Source: Adenanthera pavonina
Taxonomy: Eukaryota; Streptophyta; Magnoliopsida; Fabales; Fabaceae
Direction: 5' to 3'
Length of the DNA stretch: 64,000 nt
NCBI GenBank assembly: GCA_026686845.1
Contig: JAIVEN010000006.1
Span: 31,852,501-31,916,500 of the forward strand
A model generated the notes under the pieces. That model ran no database searches. It saw only the letters and a program-made list of their open reading frames with translations, and was not told the DNA's origin. Within the stretch, counting starts at the first letter, position 1; the number at the start of each line of letters is the position of its first letter. The translations under genes and the position numbers were made by a program. Below, piece after piece: positions 1 to 10,635 of the stretch.

Positions 1-1163
1 TAGCAACATTCGAATTTTCATCTGAGTCAAAGGAGCTACTTTGTGACATTCGAATTTCACTCTTTCAAAATTCGAATTTCAAACAAAACAAAACTTGAGA
101 AAATAGAAGAAATTCATCTGAAAGTTTGATAAAGTTCATCTGAGATCAAGAATGATTTAAGTCTCAAAACTGGTCTCTGACAGACGAATTTCACTCTGCC
201 AAAATTTGAATTTCAAAGAAAGTGAACTACTGTGCCTCTTTGAACGTTCAATGGACAGACGAATTTTGGGCATCCAAAATTCGAATTTCGAGGGTACTGT
301 AGAAAATTGAAAACACTGTTCACGATTTACAGAAAAACTTTCTTCTTGAAAATTCGTATGTCACATTGTGAAAATATTTTATAAGTTTCAAAATTCGAAT
401 TTCACTCTATGGACAGACGAACTTCGTATTTTAACGTTGGAAGCTTTAACCTTCGGTTCCCTCGAAATTCGTCTGTTGGCCAACCAAAATTTGAATTTCA
501 GTATGTCAGAAACATTAAATGCGGTTGGTAAATGGATAGTTTTTCAGAGTAACCGTTGGATAACTTCCCCAACGGATAGATTTAGTCTCTAACGGATATT
601 TGAGACCTAAATCTATAAATACAACATCATTTGAAGTTGTGGGTAACGAATCAAACTTGTATATACCGAATTTCTGCTGAATCTTCATCTCAAAAGCTTT
701 TACCCTTCCAACTTCATTATTTGTACTTAAACCTTCATATCTACTCTATTCAAGAGAGTTATTCATTTGTAAACAATCTACTCTTCATCTGGAAGATAGA
801 TTTACTTGTGAGGGGTATTCACAAGGGGATTGGGAAGCACATAGAGAAAGTGCTTAGAGAGTTTGAGAGAGCTAAGAACAGAGCATACTCGTGTACTGTG
901 GCTTTAGCAAGAAGCCCGTTGAAATTCTTGCTGGATAGTGGATAAATCTCAAGAGGTGTCTTGGGGACTGGATGTCGGTCAAGTGGATAGACCGAACCAG
1001 GATAAATCACTGAGTTTTCTTCTCCTTATCTCTACTTTTCAGCTTGCTCTGTTTTACACGTTGTTTTCATTATACTGTGATATCTTCACTTGCTTTACTT
1101 TCTGCAGAAAAATTTCAATCTTCCCAATTCACCCCCCCTCTTAGGAAGTCAGCCTTGCTAACA
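1..1163 (+). mobile_element. Copia-type LTR (family C), 3' part, cut by window start
   Basis: The right end is ...CTTGCTAACA, preceded by the C-run and 'CTCTTAGGAAG' typical of many Copia LTR 3' ends. Two complete relatives in this window (35436-36973 and 57509-59366) share its layout: an array of TTCGAA-type motifs, then an A-rich middle, then 'GGGGACTGGA' and a C-run near the end. The first 520 bases contain about a dozen degenerate copies of a short ATTCGAATTTCA motif. Short open frames here have no recognisable product. The left end lies outside the window, so solo LTR versus full element cannot be decided. Confidence 0.75.
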
Positions 1164-1366
1164 AAACTAAATAACCACAAAAGTTTAGCAACCTCACATG
1201 ACATAGTTATATAAATTATTTAATTTAATTATTTTTTAATTTTATTTAATTAGGTTCTAATGGGCCATTGGAATATAATTTGATGAACAAAATTAACCAA
1301 TGCACATGCGGAATCCCATTGATGCACACATGCCGTTATCGTACAAGCCTGTGAAGACTCTAAAAA

Positions 1367-2707
1367 TGCTATGCCAATTTGAGGATTTATTGGTGCCCAA
1401 TAGTTGGAATTTCTTTTGAAAATGCCAATTAAAATGAGACACAGAGTACTTTAGTTAGTGTTTTCATAAAAAACACCAACTAAAGTTAGTATCTTAGTTA
1501 ACGTTTATAAGGAAAGGCTAACTAATATGATTTGTCTAGAATTGCCAACTAAAGTAGAATTTAGTTGGCTTTTATGGGAAAACACCAACTAAAGTATGAC
1601 CTTTAGTTGGCGTTTCTATACAAATGCCAAACGCCAACTAAAGGTCATACTTTAGTTTATGCAAATGCCTAGAAAAGGATTTATCATTTTTTTAATGCAA
1701 GCCATGGATCATGAGTTTCATCTATTCATTAAAAATGATCGATGACCCTTATTCATTTTTAATTCTCTCTTACATTTTTCTTGCCTTTTTTCCTTATCCT
1801 CATGCTTTCTCTTTACATGTTCGACCTCTGTCTTTCTTGTACTCTCTCTTCATCATCTTCTCCTTCCAAATCTAGGCATTCTCTTTATGCTTTCAACCTT
1901 TCTCTCTCTCTCTTTGTCATCTTTTCCTTCCAGATCTAGTAAGGGAGCAATATTATCTAATTGCATATGTTGTTCTTGCTTTTTGATCTTAAGCTAATGG
2001 CAGCCTTCTTAGAACTAACGGTGGCTGCGCCACTCTTTATCCTCTTTAGTTCTATTCTGGTGCAGGCTACCATGGTCATTAGGCTCGTGGTGGGGGGTTT
2101 TTGATGTTGGGCGTTTGTGTTCTAACTGCACTATCCTTGTTCTCATGGGTTATAAATTACATTGGGTAGATGGAAGGGAGCTGCACTTAGCGAAATGGTG
2201 CATGGTAGACATTGCATGGCAAGGTTGTTGTGACTTGAAACTGTCACAACACCATTTTTAGATCGTAGTAGCAGTCATCTCCCATAAATATTAGGTTGTT
2301 ACGATGCCACTTTAAAGCACTATAGCGCTAATCTCTAACAGATATTGAGGCGTCACAATGCCATTTTAGGATGTTAGGGCAATGTTATGCCATTTTAGGG
2401 CACTACAACGCCCTCCTCTCACAAATATCAGCTCATCGTGATACCAGTTTAGGGTGTGGTGATGCCAAATTTAAAAAAAAAAAAAAGAAAGGAAAAGTTG
2501 GTGTTTGCAAGGCAAACACCAACTAAAGTGGGTTTTTTCCTTAGCATTTGAATTATAAGTATCAACAAAACCCCACTTTAGTTGGATTTTACAAAAATGC
2601 TAATAAATCTATTATCCCCATTTATTAGTGATGCAATCATTGCTGTTTTGGAAATGCCAGTAAAGAGTGAAAATAAACACCATTAAATACCATTTTTTTG
2701 TGTAGTA
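1367..2707. mobile_element. Degenerate non-autonomous CACTA-type transposon
   Basis: The left end reads TGCTATGCCAATTTGAGG and aligns with the CACTATACCAATTTGTGG end of the large CACTA element at 45151. The right end (GTGTAGTA) is a degraded TAGTG. Inverted subterminal repeats of the type TTTAGTTGGCGTTT / AAACGCCAACTAAAG crowd both flanks (about 1440-1660 and 2495-2600), as in the large element. No transposase is present; the middle has a TC-rich leader and CACAACGCC-like degenerate repeats. No matching 3-bp target duplication is visible (AAA left, ATA right), so exact ends are uncertain. Confidence 0.7.
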
Positions 2708-3130
2708 ATAGAAGCATGCTAGATGATATGGAGTGATAAAATCAAATAAAGAGTAAAAAGTTATGTATATTTCCATTATTAGGAATTTACAAAATGAAAA
2801 TGTTTAGCAATGTTTAAGTAAGTTATGTTAGTGGGCATGAGTCAAAGTATGATTCCTTGGATTAGAGGATATGATGTGCTTTATGAAAAGATAGATTATG
2901 TACCATATGACTCAATATGGAATAAATTGTGGGTCAAAAAAATTAAAGGGTCAAAACTAGATAGTGTTGGAAAACTGTAATTTTTACTGTAAGTACTGTT
3001 TAATTGGAAAGGCATTATAAAATTGTGTAATGCTCTAGAACTTTAGTGATTGGTGTGTATGGATAGAACATACCAATTATTGGCATTTCCAAAACTATGT
3101 TTTAAGATTAATTTGCTACTAGTTTAAATG
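2708..3130. other. Transposon-derived host DNA, probable family B LTR remnant
   Basis: There is no gene here. Together with 17230-17520 this is the DNA into which the 14-kb tandem element inserted. The right-hand half is similar to family B LTR sequence (compare 17230-17520 with about 61870-62110), so this left half is inferred to be the same element; its own similarity is weak. Confidence 0.4.
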
Positions 3131-3135
3131 TATTT
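3131..3135. repeat. Target-site duplication TATTT (left copy)
   Basis: TATTT directly precedes the TG of the first LTR. The same five bases directly follow the CA of the third LTR at 17225-17229. Five-base duplications are usual for LTR retrotransposon integrases. Because the pair flanks all three LTRs, the whole 14.1-kb array derives from one insertion. Confidence 0.92.
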
Positions 3136-4016
3136 TGTAACACCCCTCATGATGCTTGTCTTTGGCATTGTATGTAGGATCGAAGGAAACAGGACGGAGG
3201 AAGGTTCAAGTGGAGAAGAAATGAGCTCCACGCTGCGGCGAGGAGCAGGGCAGCCGCGGCAAGAGCCAATTCCAGTGACATTTCACGGCGAGGAGCAGGG
3301 CAGCCGCGGCGAGAGCCAAACAGGTATTTGTATGCTATAATGGTTGAATACGAGCCCAAGTGTGGTTTTGGGCCATGAATGTGAGTGTAGGCATATAGCC
3401 CATTATGCGGTTTTGGGGTTTCAAGGGGGTCAATTCTCAAAGGAAAGGTTTCTTCGGGGTAAAACCTCCTTGGACATGTTAGTCTAGCCAAATATGACCT
3501 GTATGAAGGGTCTTAGGGTGTCCAGTTGCCTTTGGTGGCAATTGGAGGTAGTAGGTTATGAGTTTTGGTCAAGAAGTGGCCAAAATGGTAGTGGGTGTCT
3601 AGAATCTGCAAATGGAGTTAGTTTTGGTTGAAATTGGTATCCGTGGTTAGATTATGACGAGAGAGACTTGTAGGAGTTGGAATCACGTCAATCGGAGTTC
3701 AGAGCAAGAAGTTATGCGAGTCTAAAGTTGGCCCGGCAAATCAGCATTTTGCTGATATGAGTTTTGATGCTGGGGTTACGGCGCATAAATTCAGGCTGTG
3801 GCGCCAGCAAGACAGTGGGCGCCAGTGAGTCTGTGAAGGGTTGGAGCCGCAGCGTCACTGTATCAGGCCGCAGCCTCGTCCTGTTCAGGTGCCTTTCTGG
3901 TGTGTTTCTGTTACTCAAAAGAATTGGAAAGTTCCCTTGTGATGTTTGGGGCTATGTTTGTGTGTTTTGTAAAGGTTTTGGTCAGCTCTGGAGGTGTTTG
4001 AATAGAGGATGTTACA
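3136..4016 (+). repeat. LTR 1 of tandem element, internally deleted
   Basis: This LTR is 881 bp against 2388 bp for its sisters. It matches LTR 2 from 8233 to about 8382 and again from about 9925 to 10620. About 1.54 kb in between is missing and replaced by a 34-36-bp filler. Its left 150 bp is visibly more diverged (changes around 3150, 3167, 3180 and 3233) than LTR 2 is from LTR 3. The lost block includes the conserved hairpin and the TTAGGG-like minisatellite. Confidence 0.9.
3286..3319 (+). repeat. Templated filler DNA at a deletion junction
   Basis: These 34 bases copy 3236-3269 just upstream (33 of 34 identical: CGGCGAGGAGCAGGGCAGCC and following). They sit exactly where LTR 1 departs from LTR 2 and before it rejoins at CAGGTATTTG. 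Filler copied from nearby sequence is a known outcome of plant end-joining with template switching. Confidence 0.85.
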
Positions 4017-4019
4017 TTT

Positions 4020-4031
4020 TGGTATCAGAGC
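4020..4031 (+). promoter_or_regulatory. Primer binding site (tRNA-iMet type), internal region 1
   Basis: TGGTATCAGAGC, three bases after the LTR end, is the standard plant retrotransposon primer site complementary to the 3' end of initiator methionine tRNA, where minus-strand cDNA starts. Confidence 0.92.
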
Positions 4032-7000
4032 AATGGTTCAGGCCATTATTTTTGTTTATGGAAATACTTGGCATAAAATGGATTACATGAACTTGTGAAT
4101 TCCCGATGTAAGACTAGTCCAGAGTCATATAACTATTTGGGTCTCCATTGGTGTATAGAGGGAAAGATGGATTGCAGAAGACAAGCGAAGTAATAGTAAT
4201 CTCTTTAGAGAGATGCACGAGAAATGAGTTATATTGAATGACTGAGTTATTGATTAAGGAAGAACTTTGAACAGAATATGGAAACAGCTAACTGGCAAAG
4301 TAAGGGTGATGTAAATGGAGAATCCAATATGTATGTGAAGTTTAATGTTAGAAAGGTTAAGCCAACGAGTATAAGATAATATGAATGATGGAATCGATGT
4401 GGTTGTGATGGAGCCGGATGGGCCCTGAGAGTTGGAAGAAGAGGTATCTTCTTTTGACTGAAAAATTTCGAAAGCTAATCCACCAGCTTTTGAAAGTAAG
4501 ATGAAATGTGTGATGGCCAAAGAAGGGGTGGATTAATTAAGAAACTATATTAGGTGCTATGAATTGCACCTCTGAATAAAAGGTGTAATTGAAATACTCA
4601 AGATGGAAACAGAGGCTAAGCAGTGAAAGAGGCGAGTCTTACTGAGTGTTAAGGCTTCAGGAGCTCGCCTGGAAATCATGAGTAGTTGTCGGTGGTGTCA
4701 TATACATTTTTGGAGGATTGGCGTATGAAGCAATATGCTTTTCCTTAATGAATGTAGGGCCCTGATGAGGATAAAAGAATTTCAATTATCTGTGCTTTTT
4801 CCTCTGGGGGATTCCTAAGAGGAAATTAGCAAAGGTAGTGGAAAAATCCTAATCGTAAGAGATAAGGTAAGTTGTTAAGTATTATAAGTGATGGAAATGG
4901 TCAAGAGTGAATATGGAAATGACGATTTAATCCTTAAGGTTGAAGGTTGAGGTATTCCGAAGCAGTGAAAGAATGGTGAGAGAATCCAATCCATTGGCCT
5001 GGATACCAAGTTGGATGTAGCGATGAAGGAGAATGAGTTAATTAGCTGGAGTTGTAATTGAGCTAAAGGACAGGTGCTCTATAGTTAACATGGTATTGCA
5101 CAATGAAGGTCGTGGCAGTGATGGTAATGGTGACGGTGACTGTCATTTGGAGTATCGTGTTTGTGGATTATGCAAAAGTGATTGAATAATTTTGGAGTGA
5201 ATAAGATGGTCAAGCAGTGTTGAAAGAATATAAGTTATGGTTAAAAAGGTCACCAGGGTCCCTGGGACTGAATCCAAGTTGAGAAAGAGACTCTTATCTA
5301 TTCTATGGTGGATAAGGATCTGGAAGAAGATGGAGTTGAACTCTGAGGTAGGCAGCCTGTTTGAAGTTTGAGGCATTATGGAGTTTTGTAAATTAGAGGA
5401 TGACCAGTATGGGTTTGGATAAGGACTGTGGTGATATCTTGTGAGGAGCAGTGTATGGCAAACGAGATGGAATTCTAAGTTGTAAGAGATTGAAGGTGAG
5501 TTGTACAAGTGAGAACAAAAGCACTAGAGATATATAAGCTATAAGGAGTTTAGGAAGTAACTGTCGAGTAAGGGTTCTGAAGTTCATGAAAGAGTTTTTG
5601 TAACTCTCTCTCTCTCTCTGATTTAAAGTAAGGTCAATAAGGGGGATGTGATATAAGTTAGTTATGGATGAGAAGTTGATCTGACTGATGACACTGGTTT
5701 GTCGAAGTGATTCCAGTATTGAAATGTCATGGGTATGGACTGAAGGAAGCTTCTTCCTTGGTATATCCCCTTGTCACAAAAAGAAATTATGGAACGACAT
5801 ATTACAGATGTAATGTGTCGGTTAACCTTGAGATGCTTAAGGGTAGAAGTCTTGGAGCTAACCCATTCCCATATGCTGTTGCCCCTGGGTTTTTTCCAGT
5901 AACAGCTCTGGAGAATGTGTGAAGTCGTTGTTATTGGGAAGCATGAGACAATCCCGTATGGTACGGAATCACGAGTCTAGAACTATCGGTTAATTAGTTG
6001 AGGCTTTATGCCAGCTGGCCACACATTTAATGCACCAGTTACTCGTGGTATGAGGCACTAGTGGACTGAGAGTGAAAGACTTGGTGAAGATATCTACGGG
6101 AACCTAATTCCGCTTTAATTCATGGCCTTGGATGTCTATCTCCTGAAAGATTGATTGGGTACAGCTGACCAATCAATCCGTACGTTGTAGCGATTCATTG
6201 ATCATGAGATGAGCGGTTTATCATCTAATGGAAGAAATTCCAAATCTTTCAAGAACAAGGAGAGAGGAGAAAAGGATTAAAGGTCTGAAAGTAGAGCTTG
6301 TATGGGATTCACAAAGTTTGAGGTAGGTAGTGTATTGTAATGGTAGAGTTGGATTGGAAAAGAAATTGGATTCGTGAGTAAAGACCCAAACATTGTTGGC
6401 AAAGGGTGAACGAGTTGTAACTATGGTGTAATAATGAGGGGTATTAGGCTGCTCATAGCCTCTTGCTTTAAGCATCAGGACTATGTGGTTCGCAGTGAGA
6501 AATGGAACTTGAACAGTAGGATGGAGGTGTACAGGGGGAATGCGAGTGCATTTTACAACCCTATGTACCGTAATGAAGGAATCAGAGTGCGCAGCAGAAG
6601 CAATTTGAGAGGTTTATCCATAAGCAAGATTTTCGGAGAGATGCAGTGTAATAAGAGGCGTGTGGAAAAGAAATGACATGAAACGAAAAGGATATAATTT
6701 AGTGGAATCAGGTACATAATGTTAAAGATGGAAGGATGAATAAGAGGGGAATAGAAATATGGCGTGGAAAGTGAAAAGAAAAGGGAAGGACCTTTCTAAA
6801 GAATATAAGAAACTAATGATTGGTTGTTGGTATGGAGGTTGTATGAGGTTACAGAATCATTTTGAAAAGTGGCCTTACCTTAAGGAATTATAGTTCGGTC
6901 ACTGTAGAAGTTGTTTTGATGTTAATGAGAACAAGGGAATTTCAGTAGACTTTAAAGATGTGATAGTTTTGCCTATGTGTTTGATTGTGCCATTTGCTTG

Positions 7001-8177
7001 AGAAGTGTAAGATAGAGAGTTTTATATGGTATGTGGTTGGACAGTGCAATAAGAATGACTTTTGGAATGTCTGGTGATGGTTTAAATTGGTTTATGCCAA
7101 AGGTGTAGCTAATGGATTCCACGAGATGGGATAAGCGTGGTTAATCCAACATATACTACTAAGTCAAGGAAGGCATAATGGTGACATGCAAATTGATGCC
7201 AAGAGAGATAGTGATATAGAGATCAAGAAGTGATGCTGCAGAATCTTGAATAGTAAATCGTGTAGTAAGAGAAATATCGACATTGAGTCTGATGGTTCGA
7301 ATTGTCAAGTAGTGAATCATCTTACTTGACGAATCTCGTCTATAATGGTAATGAAAGAGAGAGAGGACTATTAGTTGAAGAAGGAATGTGTGAAAGAAGC
7401 AATAATCTGTGTCATAGAAGAATTGGTCATGAGAAGTTCGAATAGTTGGATCGTTACACAGGGTGATTATGGCTTGAAGAATCTTAAGGTAAAAGGTATG
7501 AAAGGAGAAGGTTGTCAAATGAAGGGGATTATGTAGAGAAAGCAAGGAGGAAGTATTGTTAATAAGGATTACTGCGGAAGGTCGATGTATAAGGAATTGC
7601 GTATAGAGCGAGTGTGTCCTACGGTGAGTTTTGGACAGACAGTCAGTGTTGTAAAGGAGCTTTAAGGAAATGAGGTTTTCCTCTTAATATGGTAATAAGG
7701 GGTAAATGTTAGATATTATAACCAGAGAAAAATAAATTGTGGAAATCGATGGTGTTTGATTAATGGAGCATTGTCAGTTTAAATGAGACGATAGTTATGA
7801 TTTGAATTTTAAGAAAAGCAGTTAAAAGTGTTTAACCATTTGAGAAAATAAGTAACGATGTGGATAAATATGGGAGAAAATCAAAAGTTAAGGAGAATGA
7901 TGGTATATCCTAGAAGTTTTGATGGAGCAATTGCATGAAAAGTTTGTTTTTGGTAGAAAGAACTCAGGTCGAGGAGTGGTCTAGCCTTTCTTATGTTTGG
8001 GAACATAAGGAAGATTCAGTGTTAAGATTGATCTTTAATAAAAATTGCATTAATCAGTGAAAATAGAAGTGAATTGTAAGAGAGTAGTTTGTTCATGAGG
8101 TGCACAATACAATGAGAAATTGAGAAATTTGCCCAAAAGTTGAGGGATTGTGGTAGAAGGAGTATGGTTTTTCGTGA

Positions 8178-8237
8178 TTGAAGTTGGCATTCTTAAATTT
8201 CGAGGACGAAATTTCTTTTAAGAAGGGGAGAGTGTAA
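8178..8237 (+). pseudogene. Relic of pol 3' terminus
   Basis: After a TGA at 8175 the frame reads LKLAFLNFEDEISFKKGRV and stops at a TAA that is the first triplet after TG of the LTR. A 'F-E-D-E-I/F' tail running into the polypurine tract and stopping inside the LTR start is, to my knowledge, typical of Tekay/Del-type Ty3-gypsy polyproteins. Only about 19 codons survive, so it is a fossil of the autonomous ancestor, possibly kept because the polypurine tract overlaps it. Confidence 0.65.
8220..8232 (+). promoter_or_regulatory. Polypurine tract 1
   Basis: AAGAAGGGGAGAG abuts the TG of LTR 2. This is where plus-strand primer RNA would survive RNase H during reverse transcription. Confidence 0.9.
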
Positions 8238-9120
8238 CACCCCTCTTGATTTTTGTCTTTGGCATTGTATGCAGGATCCAAGAAAACAGGACGGAGGAAG
8301 GTTCAAGTGGAGAAGAAATGAGCTCCACGTCGCGGCGAGGAGCAGGGCAGCTGCGGCGAGAGCCAATTCCAGTGACATTTCCCGGCTGAAATTGGTGGCG
8401 CCGCGGCGGACTTATCTGGAGCCGCGGCGAGAGTCGCGAATCTAGTTTAAATCAGATCCATTTCGAATGAAAAGAAAAGAGAGAAACGGAGGGAGCGACG
8501 GAGAAGCAGCGAGAAGCTCTGCTAGGGCACGCCAAATCCGACCTGGGGGGATGTTTTCTGGGCCATAGAATCTTGTTTCTCAGTTGGTAAGTTGATCTAC
8601 TCTCTTCCTCTTCGTTTTTCTTTTCGGTTTGAAGTTGATTTTCGAGGGTTTGTGTGGGAGTCCATGTTTGGTTGATTTCCCACCGATTAAATGGTGCCTA
8701 CAGGGATTATTGAAGTGTGATTTAGTGTTATTGAAGTTTGGGTATGAGTTTTGGTTAGGTTATGATGAGTTTGAGTTAAACCCTAGGTTGGAATTTGAGA
8801 AAAGAAGTGGAAATCCGAAATGGTATGTGTGGGTGTGTGTTTGAATGGTTGTTTAAGGTTTATTGATATGTGTGGATATTGTTAGAACTCCGGGTTAAGC
8901 TTGAACGACTAGAATGTGGATTGTAATGTTATGGGAGTTATGTTAATTAAAGGTATTATGTTATTATAATGGTAGATCGGCTATTGGAGGCACATAGTTC
9001 GTGATTGGAGGCTTGCTTAAACCCTACGTGCGAGGTGTTGATAACCTGAGGTAACCGGGTGTTTGTTTATGTGGTTTTATACGATAGTATGTATAGTTAT
9101 GTATATATGCATGTCTTTTT

Positions 9121-9168
9121 CATACCACGATAGTGATATGTGTGTGTTGTTTTATATATCGTGGTATG
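9121..9168. repeat. Perfect 12-bp inverted repeat in LTR 2
   Basis: CATACCACGATA (9121-9132) and TATCGTGGTATG (9157-9168) flank a 24-base loop. The same arms are in LTR 3 at 15725-15736 and 15761-15772. A diverged version survives in the solo LTR split by the CACTA element (about 45132-45142 and 56550-56563). Confidence 0.85.
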
Positions 9169-9327
9169 CGTATAGTAGATGTGATATGATATGATGTATA
9201 GACGTTATGATGATCATGATGATGATGATGATACATTAGCATCACCACATGTTATTGTTACATCGAGATATATGACAGATAAAGTGGTGATGATGTGATG
9301 ATGTATGGTATATGATGATAAATGAAA

Positions 9328-9487
9328 TTGTTAGGGAGAATAAGGTTGGAGTATGTGATGTATGTATATGTTAGGGAGGATAAGGGTGGATTGTATATGT
9401 GTGTTAGGGAGAACAAGGATGGGTTATATTTATATGTGTGTTAGGGATGGGTTATATGTATATGTGTGTCAGGAAGGATAAGGATGG
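9328..9487 (+). repeat. Degenerate minisatellite in LTR 2
   Basis: About five units built on TATATGTGTGTTAGGGA followed by GGATAAGGATGG, with irregular spacing of roughly 25-40 bp. The same tract is in LTR 3 at about 15932-16091. The core TTAGGG resembles telomeric sequence only in passing. Confidence 0.7.
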
Positions 9488-10623
9488 AAGTCCCGGAGAG
9501 GACAACATGCATACCATGAATTTTACATTGCATTCGTATGTTATATGATTCATATTTGTATATATATATATATGTTTATGTGTTGTTGATCCCGGTTACT
9601 GAGACATTGTCTCACACCCCTCCCCTCCATGACTAACCTTTCAGGTGAAAACTCTGGTGGTGCTAGTTCAGAGGAGATCAAGGAGTTAGTAGTCGTTCAG
9701 TCTTCGGGAATTCCAAGTATATTTGGTGGTTATAATTTAGTTTATGTAATTTTGTGCCAAGAAGGTTGTTATAGTTGGTTGCCTGGATGAGAGTCCTGGG
9801 AGTACTATTTGTATATTATATCATGGGATGATAGTAATGTTGATGAATGTTATGCAAGATGTGTACGTGATGTATGATGTGTGAGATTGATGGTGGACCT
9901 CGGTATGAGTCTGTAATGTATGAGCAGGTATTTGTATGCTATAATGGTTGAATACGAGCCCAAGTGTGGTTTTGGGCCATGAATGTGAGTGTAGGCATAT
10001 AGCCCATTATGCGGTTTTGGGGTTTCAAGGGGGTCAATTCTCGAAGGAAAGGTTTCTTCGGGGTAAAACCTCCTTGGACATGTTAGTCTAGCCAAATATG
10101 ACCTGTATGAAGGGTCTTAGGGTGTCCAGTTGCCTTTGGTGGCAATTGGAGGTAGTAGGTTATGAGTTTTGGTCAAGAAGTGGCCAAAACGGTAGTGGGT
10201 GTCTAGAATCTGCAAATGGAGTTAGTTTTGGTTGAAATTGGTATCCGTGGTTAGATTATGACGAGAGAGACTTGTAGGAGTTGGAATCACGTCAATCGGA
10301 GTTCAGAGCAAGAAGTTATGCGAGTCTAAAGTTGGCCCGGCAAATCAGCATTTTGCTTATATGAGTATTGATGCTGGGGTTACGGCGCATAAATTCAGGC
10401 CGCGGCGCCAGCAAGACAGTGGGCGCCAGTGAGTCTGTGAAGGGTTGGAGCCGCAGCGTCACTGTATCAGGCCGCAGCCTCGTCCTGTTCAGGTGCCTTT
10501 CTGGTGTGTTTCTGTTACTCAAAAGAATTGGAAAGTTCCCTTGTGATGTTTGGGGCTATGTTTGTGTGTTTTGTAAAGGTTTTGGTCAGCTCTGGAGGTG
10601 TTTGAATAGAGGATGTTACATTT

Positions 10624-10635
10624 TGGTATCAGAGC
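10624..10635 (+). promoter_or_regulatory. Primer binding site (tRNA-iMet type), internal region 2
   Basis: TGGTATCAGAGC again, three bases after LTR 2. The middle LTR therefore has a primer site downstream and a polypurine tract upstream, and could serve as 5' LTR of the second unit or 3' LTR of the first. Confidence 0.92.

Larger units (their letters stand above)
4017..8232 (+). mobile_element. Internal region 1, non-coding
   Basis: 4216 bp from the end of LTR 1 to the start of LTR 2. It opens with TTT plus the primer site and ends with the polypurine tract. It has no long open frame on either strand and many stops in every frame. It contains a short TC microsatellite at about 5604-5620. 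I found no base difference from internal region 2 in the stretches I compared, which included about 600 bp read base by base. Confidence 0.9.
8233..10620 (+). repeat. LTR 2 (middle), full length
   Basis: 2388 bp, TGTAACACCC to GGATGTTACA. It starts with a GC- and CpG-rich leader (GCGGCG repeats, about 8330-8440), followed by AT-rich DNA with the hairpin at 9121-9168 and a degenerate minisatellite. I count nine substitutions against LTR 3 (8246, 9727, 9962, 10048, 10358, 10367, 10382, 10424, 10472); eight lie in the last 900 bp. Short frames here (such as 8629-8844) are not genes. Confidence 0.93.

Noticed and set aside
3128..3491. Opposing frames over the GCGGCG region of LTR 1.
   Set aside because: They depend on the filler duplication and are absent or interrupted in LTRs 2 and 3; the base composition alone keeps frames open.
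4020..4031. tRNA-like match TGGTATCAGAGC.
   Set aside because: It is a 12-base primer site; no tRNA cloverleaf surrounds it.
4254..7545. Open frames of 60-130 codons inside the internal regions (for example minus-strand 5143-5508 and 7159-7545, repeated at +6604).
   Set aside because: They are low-complexity or unlike any protein family, lie mostly antisense to the element, and are conserved only because the whole DNA block is duplicated.
9328..9487. TTAGGG-containing repeats as possible interstitial telomere.
   Set aside because: Plant telomeres are TTTAGGG in tandem; here the motif is spaced by 25-40 bp and belongs to the LTR.
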